Below, one piece after another: positions 11,501 to 21,193 of a DNA stretch of 34,083 nucleotides; the stretch's first letter is position 1, and each line of letters starts with the position of its first letter. The position numbers and the translations under genes are program-made. Source of the DNA: CAYRVX01 sp964642165 (GTDB lineage Bacteria; Planctomycetota; Phycisphaerae; SM23-33); assembly GCA_964642165.1 (NCBI GenBank), contig CAZXOC010000047.1, positions 1-34,083 on the forward strand, in the 5' to 3' direction. The notes beneath the pieces are model-generated. The model was not told where the DNA came from. It did no database searches and saw only the letters and a program-made list of their open reading frames with translations.

Positions 11501-14500
11501 GGGCTCGGCGACGATGGTGACGGCGTCGTCGGGGTTGACGATCCTCCCGCGGGCCGGGGCGAACGACGCCTGGAGGCCCGGGGCGAGGTCGGCCGCCCTC
11601 GCGTGCGTCAGGACGAGGATCGTCGGCGTGGGCTTGCCGGTGGCGGCGACGTCGAGCTCCGTGACGATCTCCTGGATCTTCGCGAAGGTCTCGTCGTCGG
11701 CGCGGATGAGGAGCCTGCGGGCGGAGCGGTCGGCCTCGATGATGACGCCGGTCTGGCCCGCCGGGGCGGTGCGCATCCCCCGCCGCGCCCGCGCCGCGCC
11801 GCCCGGGCCGAACAGGGCCTGGAGCGTCGCGGCCATCTCCTCCGCGTCGGCGTTCTTCAGCGGGATCGTCCGCACGGGGTACTTCGCCGCCGCGGGTTGG
11901 TCCATCTCGCCGACGAGCTTGGCGATCCTGTCATGGTCTTCCTGCGACGCGCGAACGACCAGCGAGTTGCTGCTGGTGTCGGCGCTGATGCGAAGCTGCC
12001 CGCCGCCCGCGGCGCCCGTCGGCGTGCGGCGCGTGACTCTCGCGCTGCCGGCGCCGCCGAGGTTCAGGGCGCTGGCCAGCGCCCCCGCGACGGTCTGGGC
12101 CTGGGCGTACTCCAGGCGGTAGACCTTCACGGTCACCTTCCCGCCCGGCTGGGCCTCGTCGATGTCCAGGATCACCTGCGCGATCAGCGGGTGCTTGTCC
12201 TCGGGGGCGGCGACGATGATCTTCCGGGCGGTCTCGTCGCCGATGATCGTCACCGGCGCCTCGCTGGTCGTCAGCACGCGTCGCGTGCGGGTCCGCGCGG
12301 CCGTCGGCGCCGCGGCGCCGGACCCGAAGATCTGCTGGAGCGCCGTCACCACCGCCGACACGTCGGCGTTCTTCACCGTGTACAGCTTCACCACGGGCAC
12401 GAGCGCCACGTCGAGCTTGTCGATGATCTCCTTGATCTTGGCGAACGTCGCGTCGTCGGCGCGGATCAGCAGCATGCCGGCCTTGACGTCGGACTGGATG
12501 ACGGCGTCCGCCTTGCCGGACCCCGTGGGCCCGCTGCGCCCGCCCGGACCGCGGGAGCCCCGGGTGCGCCGCACGCTCCGCGTCGGCCTCGCGCCGGCGC
12601 CGAACAGGCCGTTCAACAGCTCCGCCATCTGGGCGGCATCGGCCCGCTTCAGCATCAGCACGCGCACCGGGTACGTCGCCTCGACCGGCGGGGCGTCCAG
12701 CTCCGCGATCAGCTTGGCGATCCTCTCGTGGTCCTGGGCCGAAGCGCGGATGACGATCGAGTTGCTGCTGCGGTCGGCGCTGAGCCGGAGCTGCCCCGGC
12801 GTGTCCGTCGGGCCGCCGCGCGGGCTCCTGGCGCCGCGCCGGATGCCGAGCGTCTCGGACAGGGCCAGCGCCACGCCCTGGGCCTCGGCGTTCTCCAGGC
12901 GGTAGACCTGCACGCTCACCAGTTCGGCCGGCTGCGAGGTGTCGATCTGCTCGATCGTCTTGGCGATCAGCAGGTGCTTGTCCTCCGGCGCCGAGACGAT
13001 GACCTTCCGGGCGAACTCGTCACCGATGACGACGACCGGCGCCTCGCCCGCAGCGCCCGTCCGGCGGGGCCCGCGCCGACTCACCATCGTGGCGGCGGCG
13101 CCCCGGCCACCGAAGATCTGCTGAAGGGCCGTGACGATCGTCGGGATCTCGGCGTTCTTGACGTCGTACATCTTGACGACCGGCGTCTCGGCGGAGACCA
13201 CGTCGAGCTTGCCGACGACCTCCTGGATCTTGGCGAAGGTCTCGTCGTCGGCCCGCACGAGGACCACGCGGGCCTTGGGGTCGGCCTCGATGATGATGCT
13301 CTCGAGTTTGCCCGTGGGCGTGGCGCGTCGTCGCCCGGTCGTCGTCCTCGTCGCCCCGCCGCCCCCGAACAGGGCGCTCAGCGTCCCGGCGACCTCGGCG
13401 GCGTCGGCGTTCTTCAGCGCGATCGTCCGCACCGGGTACTCCGCCGCGGGGGCCTTGTCCATGTCCTCGAGGAGGGCGGCGATCCGCTCGTGGTCCTCCT
13501 TGGAGGCGCGGACNNNNNNNNNNNNNNNNNNNNNNNNNNNNNNNNNNNNNNNNNNNNNNNNNNNNNNNNNNNNNNNNNNNNNNNNNNNNNNNNNNNNNNN
13601 NNNNNNNNNNNNNGCCTGGGCCTTGTCCATCTCCTCGATGACCTTCGCGACGAGCTCGTGCTTCTCCTCCGGCGCCGAGACGATGATGAGCCGCCCGGCC
13701 TCATCGCCGGCAATGAGGACGGGCGCGTCGCGCCCGCTTTGGGGCCGCGCGCCGCCCGTGGGTCGGCCCCGGCTCGCCGCGGTGATCGCGGCGCGGCTGG
13801 AGAAGACCTCCTTCAGGGCCGTTACCGTCGGGGCAACCTCGGCGTGCTTCAGTGGATACATCCGCACCGATCGCGTCAGCGGATGGGACTGGTCCAGCTC
13901 CTCGACGATCTTCTCGACGAGCTTCATCACGTCGGACGGGGCGGAGGCGATCACCGAGTTCGTGTCGCGGTTGGAGGTGATGCTGACGGCGGTGGCGGGA
14001 TCCACCTTCGTAACGCCGTCGACGCCGCGGAGCTCGATCATCTGGCGGACCCAGTCGGCTCGGCGCTGCTGCGGCGTAGGGGTCTTGCTCTTGGACGACG
14101 ACGGCCGGGGCGTCGGCGTGCGGGCGGACCGCGCCGCCAGGGCGAACAGCTCGTTCAGGTTGGAGGCCACCTCGACGGCGTCGGTGTTCTTGAGCGTGAA
14201 GATCCGCACCTCGCTGAGGACGATGGCCTCCTGGTCGAGGGCCTTCACGAGGGGCACGATGATCTCGAAGTCGGTGGGTTTGGCACGGACGACCACGCTG
14301 CGCGTTCGCACGTCGGGAACGACCGTGACCTGCGGCTTGGGCAGTTGGATCTGCTGGGGCTGCTGCGGGCGCGCCCCGCTCCCACGGCGGGACGGCTGAC
14401 GCTGCTGTGGCTGCTGCTGGCGCTGCTGGGGGACACGGATCCTCGGATTGAACAGGGCGTCGATGGTCTGCGCGATGGCGGCGGGGTCGGCGTGCTGCAC

Positions 14501-17500
14501 CCGGAGGATCCGGACCTCCGCCTCGGCGTCCGGGGCGCCGGCGGTGATCTGGTCGATGAACGCCTGAATGCTCTCGAGCTCCTGCCGGGGCCCGAAGAGC
14601 ATGATCGTGTTGGAACTGCGGTCGACCGAGATCGTGACACGGGGCCTGCGCGCGGCGGGTTGGCTCGCCGGCGCGGTGGTCGGCCTCGTCGCCGGCTGGC
14701 TCGCCGGCGCGCGCGGCGCCGACGCCCCCGCCGCGTCGGGACTCGCGGGCCAGGTGCTCGGCAGGTTCGCCGGGGGGAACAGCCGCGTCCCGGCCGGACC
14801 GTCCGGCGGCGGCGACGGGAAGATGATCGAGTTGCCGTCGTCCCGCAGGAGGCCCGCGCCCGACGGCGTGTTGCTGTCCTTGATGATGATCTCGGCGTCG
14901 GTCATCTGGCTGTAGACGCGTTGGATGATCTCGGCGATGTGGCTGGCGCGGTTCCGCGTGAGCGGCACGATGCGGACGAAGGCCTGGTCGTCGGCGCTGG
15001 CGGCCTTGTCGATCTTCCGGATGACGTCCTCGATGTCCTTGAGGTCGGTGTCCTTGGCGACGACGGCGACGGCGTTGGCGAGGTCGTCGGCCTCGATGAC
15101 GGGCCTGGCCGTGCCGCGCCGGTCGGTGTACATCGCGTTGAGCTTGTCGGCGACGTCCCAGGCGTCGGCGCTCTCGAGGTAGAAGTACTCGACGTTGCGG
15201 AGGGGCCCCTTCTGGTCGAGCGTCTTGAGGATCTCCTCGACGACCCTGAAGTTCGCCGCGGTGGTGTGGACCACCAGCGTGTTCGTTCGATCGTCCCCGG
15301 TGACGCTGAACGGGACGGCCTGGGCCGCCCGCCCGCGCGTGCCCCCGCGCTGGCGCAGGATGTCGCGGAACAGCCCGTCGATGCTCTTGGCCAGGTCGAC
15401 GGCCGCCGAATTCTCCAGCTTGAAGACGCGGACCTGCACGGCCTGGCTGTCCCCCTGCTCGTCGAGGTTCTTGATCATCTCGACGACGCCGGGCACTTCG
15501 CCGGCCGGGCCTCGCACCAGCACGCTGTTGGAGTTCGGCTCCGGCGTGACGGTGACGGTCTGCTCGGCCCCGGCGCCACCAGGCCGGCGGCGGCTGAACG
15601 GACTCGCCTGCGCCGTCCGCGCCGCCAGCGCCGCGTTGATCGACTCGGCGAGCGTGGCGGCCTGGGCCTTCTGGAGCTGGACGATCTCGATGATCGTCTG
15701 CGCCCCGGCCTCCTCGCTGTCGAACTGCTTGATGAGCTGCTCGGCCAGCAGGACCTTGGTCGGCGGGCCCTGAACGACGACGGCGTTGCTCCGCGGCATG
15801 GCCGCAACCCGGACGGTGCCGGCGGGCGTCGTGGGCCCGCGGCCGCGGAACCGCCCCATCGTCGGGCGGGCGGGCTCGTCGGCCAGCATGGTCTGGAGCA
15901 TCTCCGCCAGGTCCGTCGCCCGCGCGAACTTCAGCGGGAAGGTCTTGGTCTGAACGGCCAGCGTGGCGTCGGTGGCCTGGAGCTCCTTGATGACCTTCTC
16001 GATCTCCTCGAACTGCGCGGCGGTGGCGACGACGAGGAGCTGGTTGGTGACGGGGTTGGCGTCGAAGCGCGGCTGGGGCTCGGCGACGTCGGCGGCCGGC
16101 GTCCGCCCGCGCGCGGCGCGGCGGTCCTCGCCGAAGAGCCTCGCCAGCGCCGAGGCGACGTCGACGGCCTTGCTGTTGACCAGGTTGTACGTGCGCACCT
16201 GCGTCTGCCAGGGCGTATCCTTGACGTCCAGCTTGGTGACCATCTGGGCGATCTCGTCCATCTTGGACTTGGGCGCGTCGACGACGAGCGCCCGGTCGCC
16301 GGGAGCGGCGGTGATGATCACGCGCTGGGCCTCGTCGCCGGCCGGGACGACCGTGCGGGTTCGCCGGCCGTAGCGGCTGCCGAAGAAGCGGCTCGGCGAC
16401 GGGCTCGCCCCCGCGTAGAGCTGCGAGAGCATGTCGGCCAGGGCGCTCGCCGAGGCGTGCTGGAGCTCGATGATCCGCGTCTCGCGGATCTCGCCCTTGG
16501 CGGCCTCGTCGAGCTTGGCGATGAGCTCCTCCAGCATCTTGCGCTCGCTCTCGGGGCCTCGCAAGAGGATGGAGTTGGTCAGGGCGTCGGCCTGGATGGA
16601 GACCTTGGACTCCTCGCCGCGGGGCACGGGGGGCAGCATGGCCTGGAGCTTGGCGGCGACGGACTCGGCGCGGGCGTTGGCCAGCGGGATCAGGCGAACG
16701 GTGGTCTGCTTGGCGGCCTCGGGCGTGTCGAAGGTCTTGATGAGGACCTCGGCCATCTTGATCTTGTCGGGCGGTCCCTGGACGACGATGCTGTTGATCG
16801 CCTCGAGGGCGGCGACGCGGACTCCTCCCGCCGCCGCGGGGGACGTCGGTCGGCGGAAGCGGGAGCGGAAGCGGCTGGGCGCGGCGGCCTGGGCGGCCTC
16901 GGCAAGCATCGTCTCCAGCACGCCGACGATCTCCGTCGCGCGGGCGAACTGGAGCTTGAAGGTCTTGATCTCACTGGCGAGGACGGCCGTGTCGACCTTC
17001 CGGATGAACTGGTCGATCTCCGCCAACTGCTTGGGGGTCCCGGCGACGAAGAGCTGGTTGGTGGCCGTATCGGCCTCGAAGCGCGGCTCGGGCTCGCCGG
17101 ACGCCGACGCGCCGGGCGGGCGCGTTCGCCCCGTGCGCCCCGTGGGCCCCTGCGCGCCGTAGAGCCGCCGCAGCGACTCGGCCAGCTCCGCCGCCTTGAC
17201 GTTCTTCAACAAGTAGATCCGCTTCTCGAGCGCGGGCGCCCAGGCGACGTCCAGCGCCTCGACGAGCTGGGCGATCTCGTCGATCTTGGTCTTCGGCGCC
17301 TCGACCACCAACGACTTGTCGTCCGGCGCCGCCGTGATGATCACGCGCTCGTCGTCGGTGCCCGTTGTCGGCCGGCGCGTCCGCCCGCGGTAGTACCGAA
17401 GGGCCGGACTCGCGCTCGCCGAGCCCGAGTAGAGCTGCTGCAAGGTCATCGCCAACTGCGTCGCCGAGGCCTGCTTGAGCGGGAGGATCCGCACCTCGCG

Positions 17501-20500
17501 CGTCTGGTCGGTGGTCTCCTTGTCGAGCTGGGCGATGATCTCCTCGATCCTCGTGCGCTCGGCCTCGGGCCCGCGGAGGAGGATGCTGTTGGTGCCTCGA
17601 TCGGCCTCGATGACGACCGGCGCCTCCTGCCCGCGCGGCGTGGGCGGCAGCATGGCCCGCAGCGTCTCGACGAGCGCCTCGGCGCGGGCGTTCTCGAGCG
17701 GCAGGCGCGAGATGATCGTGTCGGCCATCACGTCCGGCACGTCGAAGCTGGTGATGAGCTTCTCGGCCAGGGCGAGCTTCTCCGGCGGGCCCTGCACCAC
17801 GATGGCATTGGCCTGAACCAGGGCCGCCACGCGAACGCCCCCGGAGGACGACGACGTCGGCCGCCGCCGGGTGAAGCGGGAGCGCCACGACGACACGGGC
17901 GCCGCGGCGCCCTCCTCCGTCAGCATGGTCTGGAGCACCTCGACCAGGTCGGCGGCCTTGGCGAACTTGAGCTGGAAGGTCTTGGTCTCGCTGACGAGCA
18001 GCGTGGCCTTCTGGATGTCCTTGATGACCTTCTCGATCTCCTCGAACTGGGCGGTCGTGGCGGCCACCAGCAGTTGATTCGTCGCGGCATTGGCCTCGAA
18101 GCGGGGCTCGGGCGTCGTCGAGCCGCCCGGCCCACGCCCGCGCATGCGCTGCGCGAACAGGGCGGACAACGACGCGGCCACCTCGGGCGCCTTGGCGCTG
18201 GGCAGGTCGTAGGTGCGGATCGCGATGCGCCCGGCGTCCGGCGTGTCCAGCATCTTCACGAGCTGGGCGATCTCCTCGACCTGGCTCTTAGGCCCGTCGA
18301 CGACGATGGCCCGGTCCCCGGGCGCGGGGCTGATGACGACCCGCTGCGAGGAGCCGGCGACCGGGGAGGGCCGGCTGAAGCGGCGGTAGCGGCTGTAGCT
18401 CGGCTGCGGCGCGCTGGCGCCGGAGTAGAGCTGGCTCAACATCGTCGCCACTTCCTGCGCCGAGATGTGCTGGAGCGGGATGATCCGCGTCTCGCGGGCG
18501 TTGTCCCTCGTCTCCTTGTCGAGCGAGGCGATCATCTGCTCCAGCATCTCGCGCTTGCCCTCCGGCGCGCGGAGCAGGACGGTGTTGCTCGTGGTGTCGG
18601 CGTAGAGGTAGACGTCCGGCGGACGCCCGCGGGGGTCGGAGGGGAGCATGGCCTGGAGCGTGGCGACCACGCGGGCGGCCTCGGCGCTCTCCAGGCGGAT
18701 CATGCGGATCGGGTCGATCTTCTCGGTGGGCGGAACGTCCAGGACCTGGACCAGTTCGATGATGGCCTGGTGGTCGTCCTCGGCGGCCGAGACGATCAGG
18801 CTGTTCGTGTTGCGGTCGGCGATGATGTTGACGGGCACGGTCCGGCCGCCGGCGGTGCTGGGGCGGGAGTAGCGGCTGCCGTAGCGGCTGCCGTAGGGGG
18901 TGTAGCGGCTGGTGCCGCCGCCGAAGATCTGGCGAAGGGTCTCGGCGAGCTCTTCGGCCTTGGCGGCCTTGAGGGGGATCCGCCGCGTCACGGGGGTGGC
19001 CAGCGTGGCGATGTTGGCCTCGAGCTGGTCGAGGATCTCGCGGATCTTCGGCCAGTCGCCCGGGGTGCAGGCGATCAGCAGGCTGTTGGTGGTCGTGTCC
19101 GCCTCGACGCGGATGGACGACGAGCTCGGCGTCGGCGGACGGGGGTAGCGCGAGTAGCGGTTGTAGGACGATGACGGGGAGGCCGACGTCGGGCTGAAGA
19201 TGCGGACCAGGGCGTTGGCGATGTCCTGGGCGTTGCCGGCCTTGAGATGGACCACGTGGATCTCGCGGAGGTCCTTCTCCCCTTCCTTGTCCAGCTCCTC
19301 GATGATGGCCTGGGCCATCTGGATGTCCGCGGCGGAGCCGGCGACGATCAAGCTGTTCGTGCGCGGGTCGGCCGAAACGCGGACCGCGGAGGTGGTCGTG
19401 GTCCGCCCGTAGCGGTCGCGGGACGTCATCGACAGCGTGCTGCTGACGACGCTCGAGAGTTGCTGGGCGTCGGCGGCCTTGAGGCGGAACACCCTCATCC
19501 CGCCCAGGTCCTTGCTGGCGATGTCCAGGTCCTTGATGAGCTTCTCGATCTGCACCATCTTGTCCGGCGGGGCCGAGACGATCAGGCGGTTGGTCGTCGC
19601 GTCGGCCACGATGCGGACCGGGGAGCCGCCCGGCGTGGACGACGGGATCGGGCGCCGGTAGCGGTCGTACCGGGTGGCCGTGGTCGAGCCCGTCGAGCCG
19701 GTCACGAGCTGCCGGAGCGTGTTGGCCACTTCCTCCGCCTTGGCGTTCTCCAGCTCGAAGATGCGGATGGCGCCGGCGGTGTCGGGCTGCTTCTCGTCGA
19801 GCTTGCGGATCATCTCCGCCGCCAGCTCGAGCTTGTCGCCGCCGCCGTAGAGGATGATGCTGTTGGTTCGCTCATCGGCCGTGGCGATCATCGCGCCCTC
19901 GGCCAGGCCCATGGTGACGACCTCGTACCGCCCCGTCACGGGGTTGCGCTCCATCCGCCGCTTGTGGCCCGTGCCGAACAGCCGGGTAATGGTGGCGACC
20001 ACCTGGCTCGCGGCAGCGTTCTCGAGGCGGATGATCCTGATCTGCCCCTCGACGACGTCCTGGCTGTCCAGCAGCTTCAGGAAGCTGTTGATCCGCTGGA
20101 TGCTCATGGCGCTGTCGGTGATGACCAGGCCCTTGCCCCTGGGCAGCGGCGAGATCGAGCCCCAGGATGAGACCATCCTCACGACGGTCTTGGAAGCCGT
20201 CGTCGGGTCCATGTACTGAAGCGGGAGTACGACGGTGACGACCTCGCCCGGCCGGGCCTGGCCCAGATCGGCCATGCCCGGAAGGATCGGACAGGTTCCG
20301 GGGACCTGGGTCAGCGGGATGACCTGGAAGTACCGCTCCTTCTCCAGCAGCCAGAAGCTCTTCATGGCCAGGAGGAGGTTCAGCGTGTCGAGGGCCTCGT
20401 CGTAGGTGTAGGGCTCGGCGTCGTGGAAGGTCAGCGTGCCCGAGACGGAGAACTCGCCGAGGATGGGCTTGCCGGCGTTCTGGGCGAACAGCTTGATCAG

Positions 20501-21090
20501 ATCGTTGTAGCTGATCCCGTCGAACTGGAAGCGCATGAAGTACTTCCCGGCCGCCGGCGTGGGGGTCGGTTTCGGTGCGACGGGCTTGGTCGTCGGCTTC
20601 GNNNNNNNNNNNNNNNNNNNNNNNNNNNNNNNNNNNNNNNNNNNNNNNNNNNNNNNNNNNNNNNNNNNNNNNNNNNNNNNNNNNNNNNNNNNNNNNNNNN
20701 NGGTGCCGGCTTGACGGGCGGCTTCGGCGTCGGCTTCGGTGCGGGCTTCGCGACCGGCTTGGTCGTCGGCTTCGGCGCCGGCTTTACCGGTGGCTTGGGT
20801 GCCGGCTTGACGGGCGGCTTCGGCGCCGGCTTCGGTGCGGGCTTCGCGACCGGCTTGGTCGTCGGCTTCGGCGCCGGCTTCGCAGCGGGCTTGGTCGGCG
20901 GCTTCGACGCCGGTTTCGTCGTCGCCCCGGGCTTGGGGGCCGCCTTGGCCTGCGGGCTGGCGACCAGCTCCCCGGCGGGGGCCACAGCATGTTTGGCCTG
21001 GGCGGCGGGGGACGGTGGCGCGCTGCGGGCGGGGCTCACACAGAACACCCACACCACCCCGAGCGCAGCCAGGATTGGCGTACATCGCAT
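2516..21090 (-). CDS. gspD: Giant T2SS secretin GspD with about 65 tandem N-domain modules
   Basis: The outer-membrane channel of the T2SS, about 6,190 residues counting gap placeholders; ordinary GspD has about 650-700. Order in translation: signal peptide from the ATG at 21090 ('MRCTPILAALGVVWVFCV', cleavage near S-A-R-S-A); Lys/Pro-rich tract broken by N at 20602-20701; N0 domain (about 20540-20300); about 65 secretin N1-type modules of 70-115 residues (about 20255-3537), most with an 'R-L-x-N-A' strand, a helix, a '(R/S)TNSLIV' strand and a closing 'LD'; then one secretin barrel domain (about 3530-2850) with 'VGVILNVTPRI', 'GHTIILGGLI', 'KVPFFGDLPWVGELF' and 'LLIILTPHV'; then a charged, Gln/Pro-rich tail. 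Start supported by GAGGAG 9 bases upstream. The part before the first gap is in another frame than the rest, because the N run is a size placeholder. The stop overlaps the lipoprotein ATG (ATGA). Identity is certain; exact length is not. Confidence 0.93.
8195..13873 (-). repeat. Higher-order array in gspD: modules of five types arranged as ABC ABC ABC DE DE ABCDE ABCDE
   Basis: By hand alignment the modules here fall into five types. A has 'PVVKMYxVKNAD' and 'APEDKHxLIAK'. B has 'VKVYRLExAxA' and 'NSLIVRASxxDH'. C has 'YPVRTIPLKNADA' and 'VRADDETFxKI'. D has 'PDDxVTIVAE' and 'NSLIVTA'. E has 'RTELxVLKxA' and 'SNAxVxSGP'. In translation order the units are ABC (13873-13184, with the gap in B), ABC (13183-12398), ABC (12397-11630), DE (11629-11141), DE (11140-10658), ABCDE (10657-9425) and ABCDE (9424-8195). 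The last two units are almost equal in length (1,233 and 1,230 bases). This is a clear record of multi-module duplication. Confidence 0.85.
13514..13613. other. Assembly gap of exactly 100 N inside a gspD module
   Basis: It interrupts a type B module between '…EEMDKAQ' upstream and 'VRASKEDHERI' downstream. In the complete neighbouring type B modules these two landmarks are about 57-63 residues apart, but the placeholder gives 33 or 34. The real gap is therefore probably about 170-195 bases, or that plus whole modules. The frame is the same on both sides. Confidence 0.85.
15698..18713 (-). repeat. Three tandem copies of a 4-module unit in gspD
   Basis: Three successive units of 993, 1,015 and 1,008 bases (18713-17721, 17720-16706, 16705-15698) each contain the same four module types in the same order. 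First: 'LQAML' with 'NSILLRGPE'. Second: 'RETRIIxLQHxSA' with 'VIITAAPxD' and 'xVVDxPKSxxxEIAQ'. Third: 'PRFEANxxTNQLLV'. Fourth: 'KTFxLKFAxA' with 'VRVAA' and 'VVQGPP'. Each unit is about 331-338 residues. The types differ from those in the second array, so the two arrays expanded separately. Confidence 0.85.
20602..20701. other. Assembly gap of exactly 100 N in the gspD Lys/Pro repeat
   Basis: The run of N is exactly 100 long, the usual placeholder for an unknown gap size. The repeat phase gives the likely size: the sequence ending at 20601 matches the repeat up to the position equivalent to 20774, and the next unit would begin 23 bases later. The real gap should therefore be 23 bases plus a multiple of 96. 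That is 2 modulo 3, exactly what is needed to join the signal-peptide frame to the main GspD frame. Confidence 0.8.
20702..20880 (-). repeat. 96-bp tandem repeat encoding a Lys/Pro-rich tract
   Basis: A near-perfect 96-base direct repeat starts at 20702 and again at 20798; the second copy decays after about 83 bases. It encodes a 32-residue Lys-Pro unit rich in 'KPAPKP', 'KPTTKP', 'KPVAKP' and 'KPPVKP' steps, just after the signal peptide of GspD. The assembly gap directly follows in the gene direction, so further copies have probably been collapsed. The tract is likely an extended, positively charged linker before the N0 domain. Confidence 0.85.
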
Positions 21091-21099
21091 CGGTACCGT

Positions 21100-21105
21100 C
21101 TCCTC
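21100..21105 (-). promoter_or_regulatory. Shine-Dalgarno site of gspD
   Basis: GAGGAG on the minus strand, 9 bases before the ATG at 21090. It favours this ATG, which begins a good signal peptide, over the upstream in-frame ATG at 21123. The 103-base space between gspM and gspD is the only sizeable break in the 3' half of the operon. I see no clear promoter in it. Confidence 0.6.
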
Positions 21106-21193
21106 AGAGCGGTCTGTCAACATCGCTCGTCCCCGCGGCTGCTCTTGCTGCGGCGGACGAATGCGCGCAGACAGCGCAGGGCGATGTACTCCT

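Noticed and set aside
2510..19174. Uninterrupted plus-strand ORF of 5,554 codons antisense to gspD
   Set aside because: Its translation is low-complexity Leu/Arg/Gly/Asp/Val sequence with no family features. It mirrors the codon bias of gspD on the other strand. The minus-strand reading has a secretin barrel, motifs and operon context.
20702..20893. Possible CRISPR or satellite nature of the 96-bp repeats
   Set aside because: The repeats are directly adjacent with no spacers, and they keep an open frame in gspD coding for Lys/Pro units.
20495..21123. A frameshifted or broken gspD with a separate signal-peptide gene
   Set aside because: The frame change coincides with the 100-N placeholder, and the repeat phase predicts a gap length that restores the frame.
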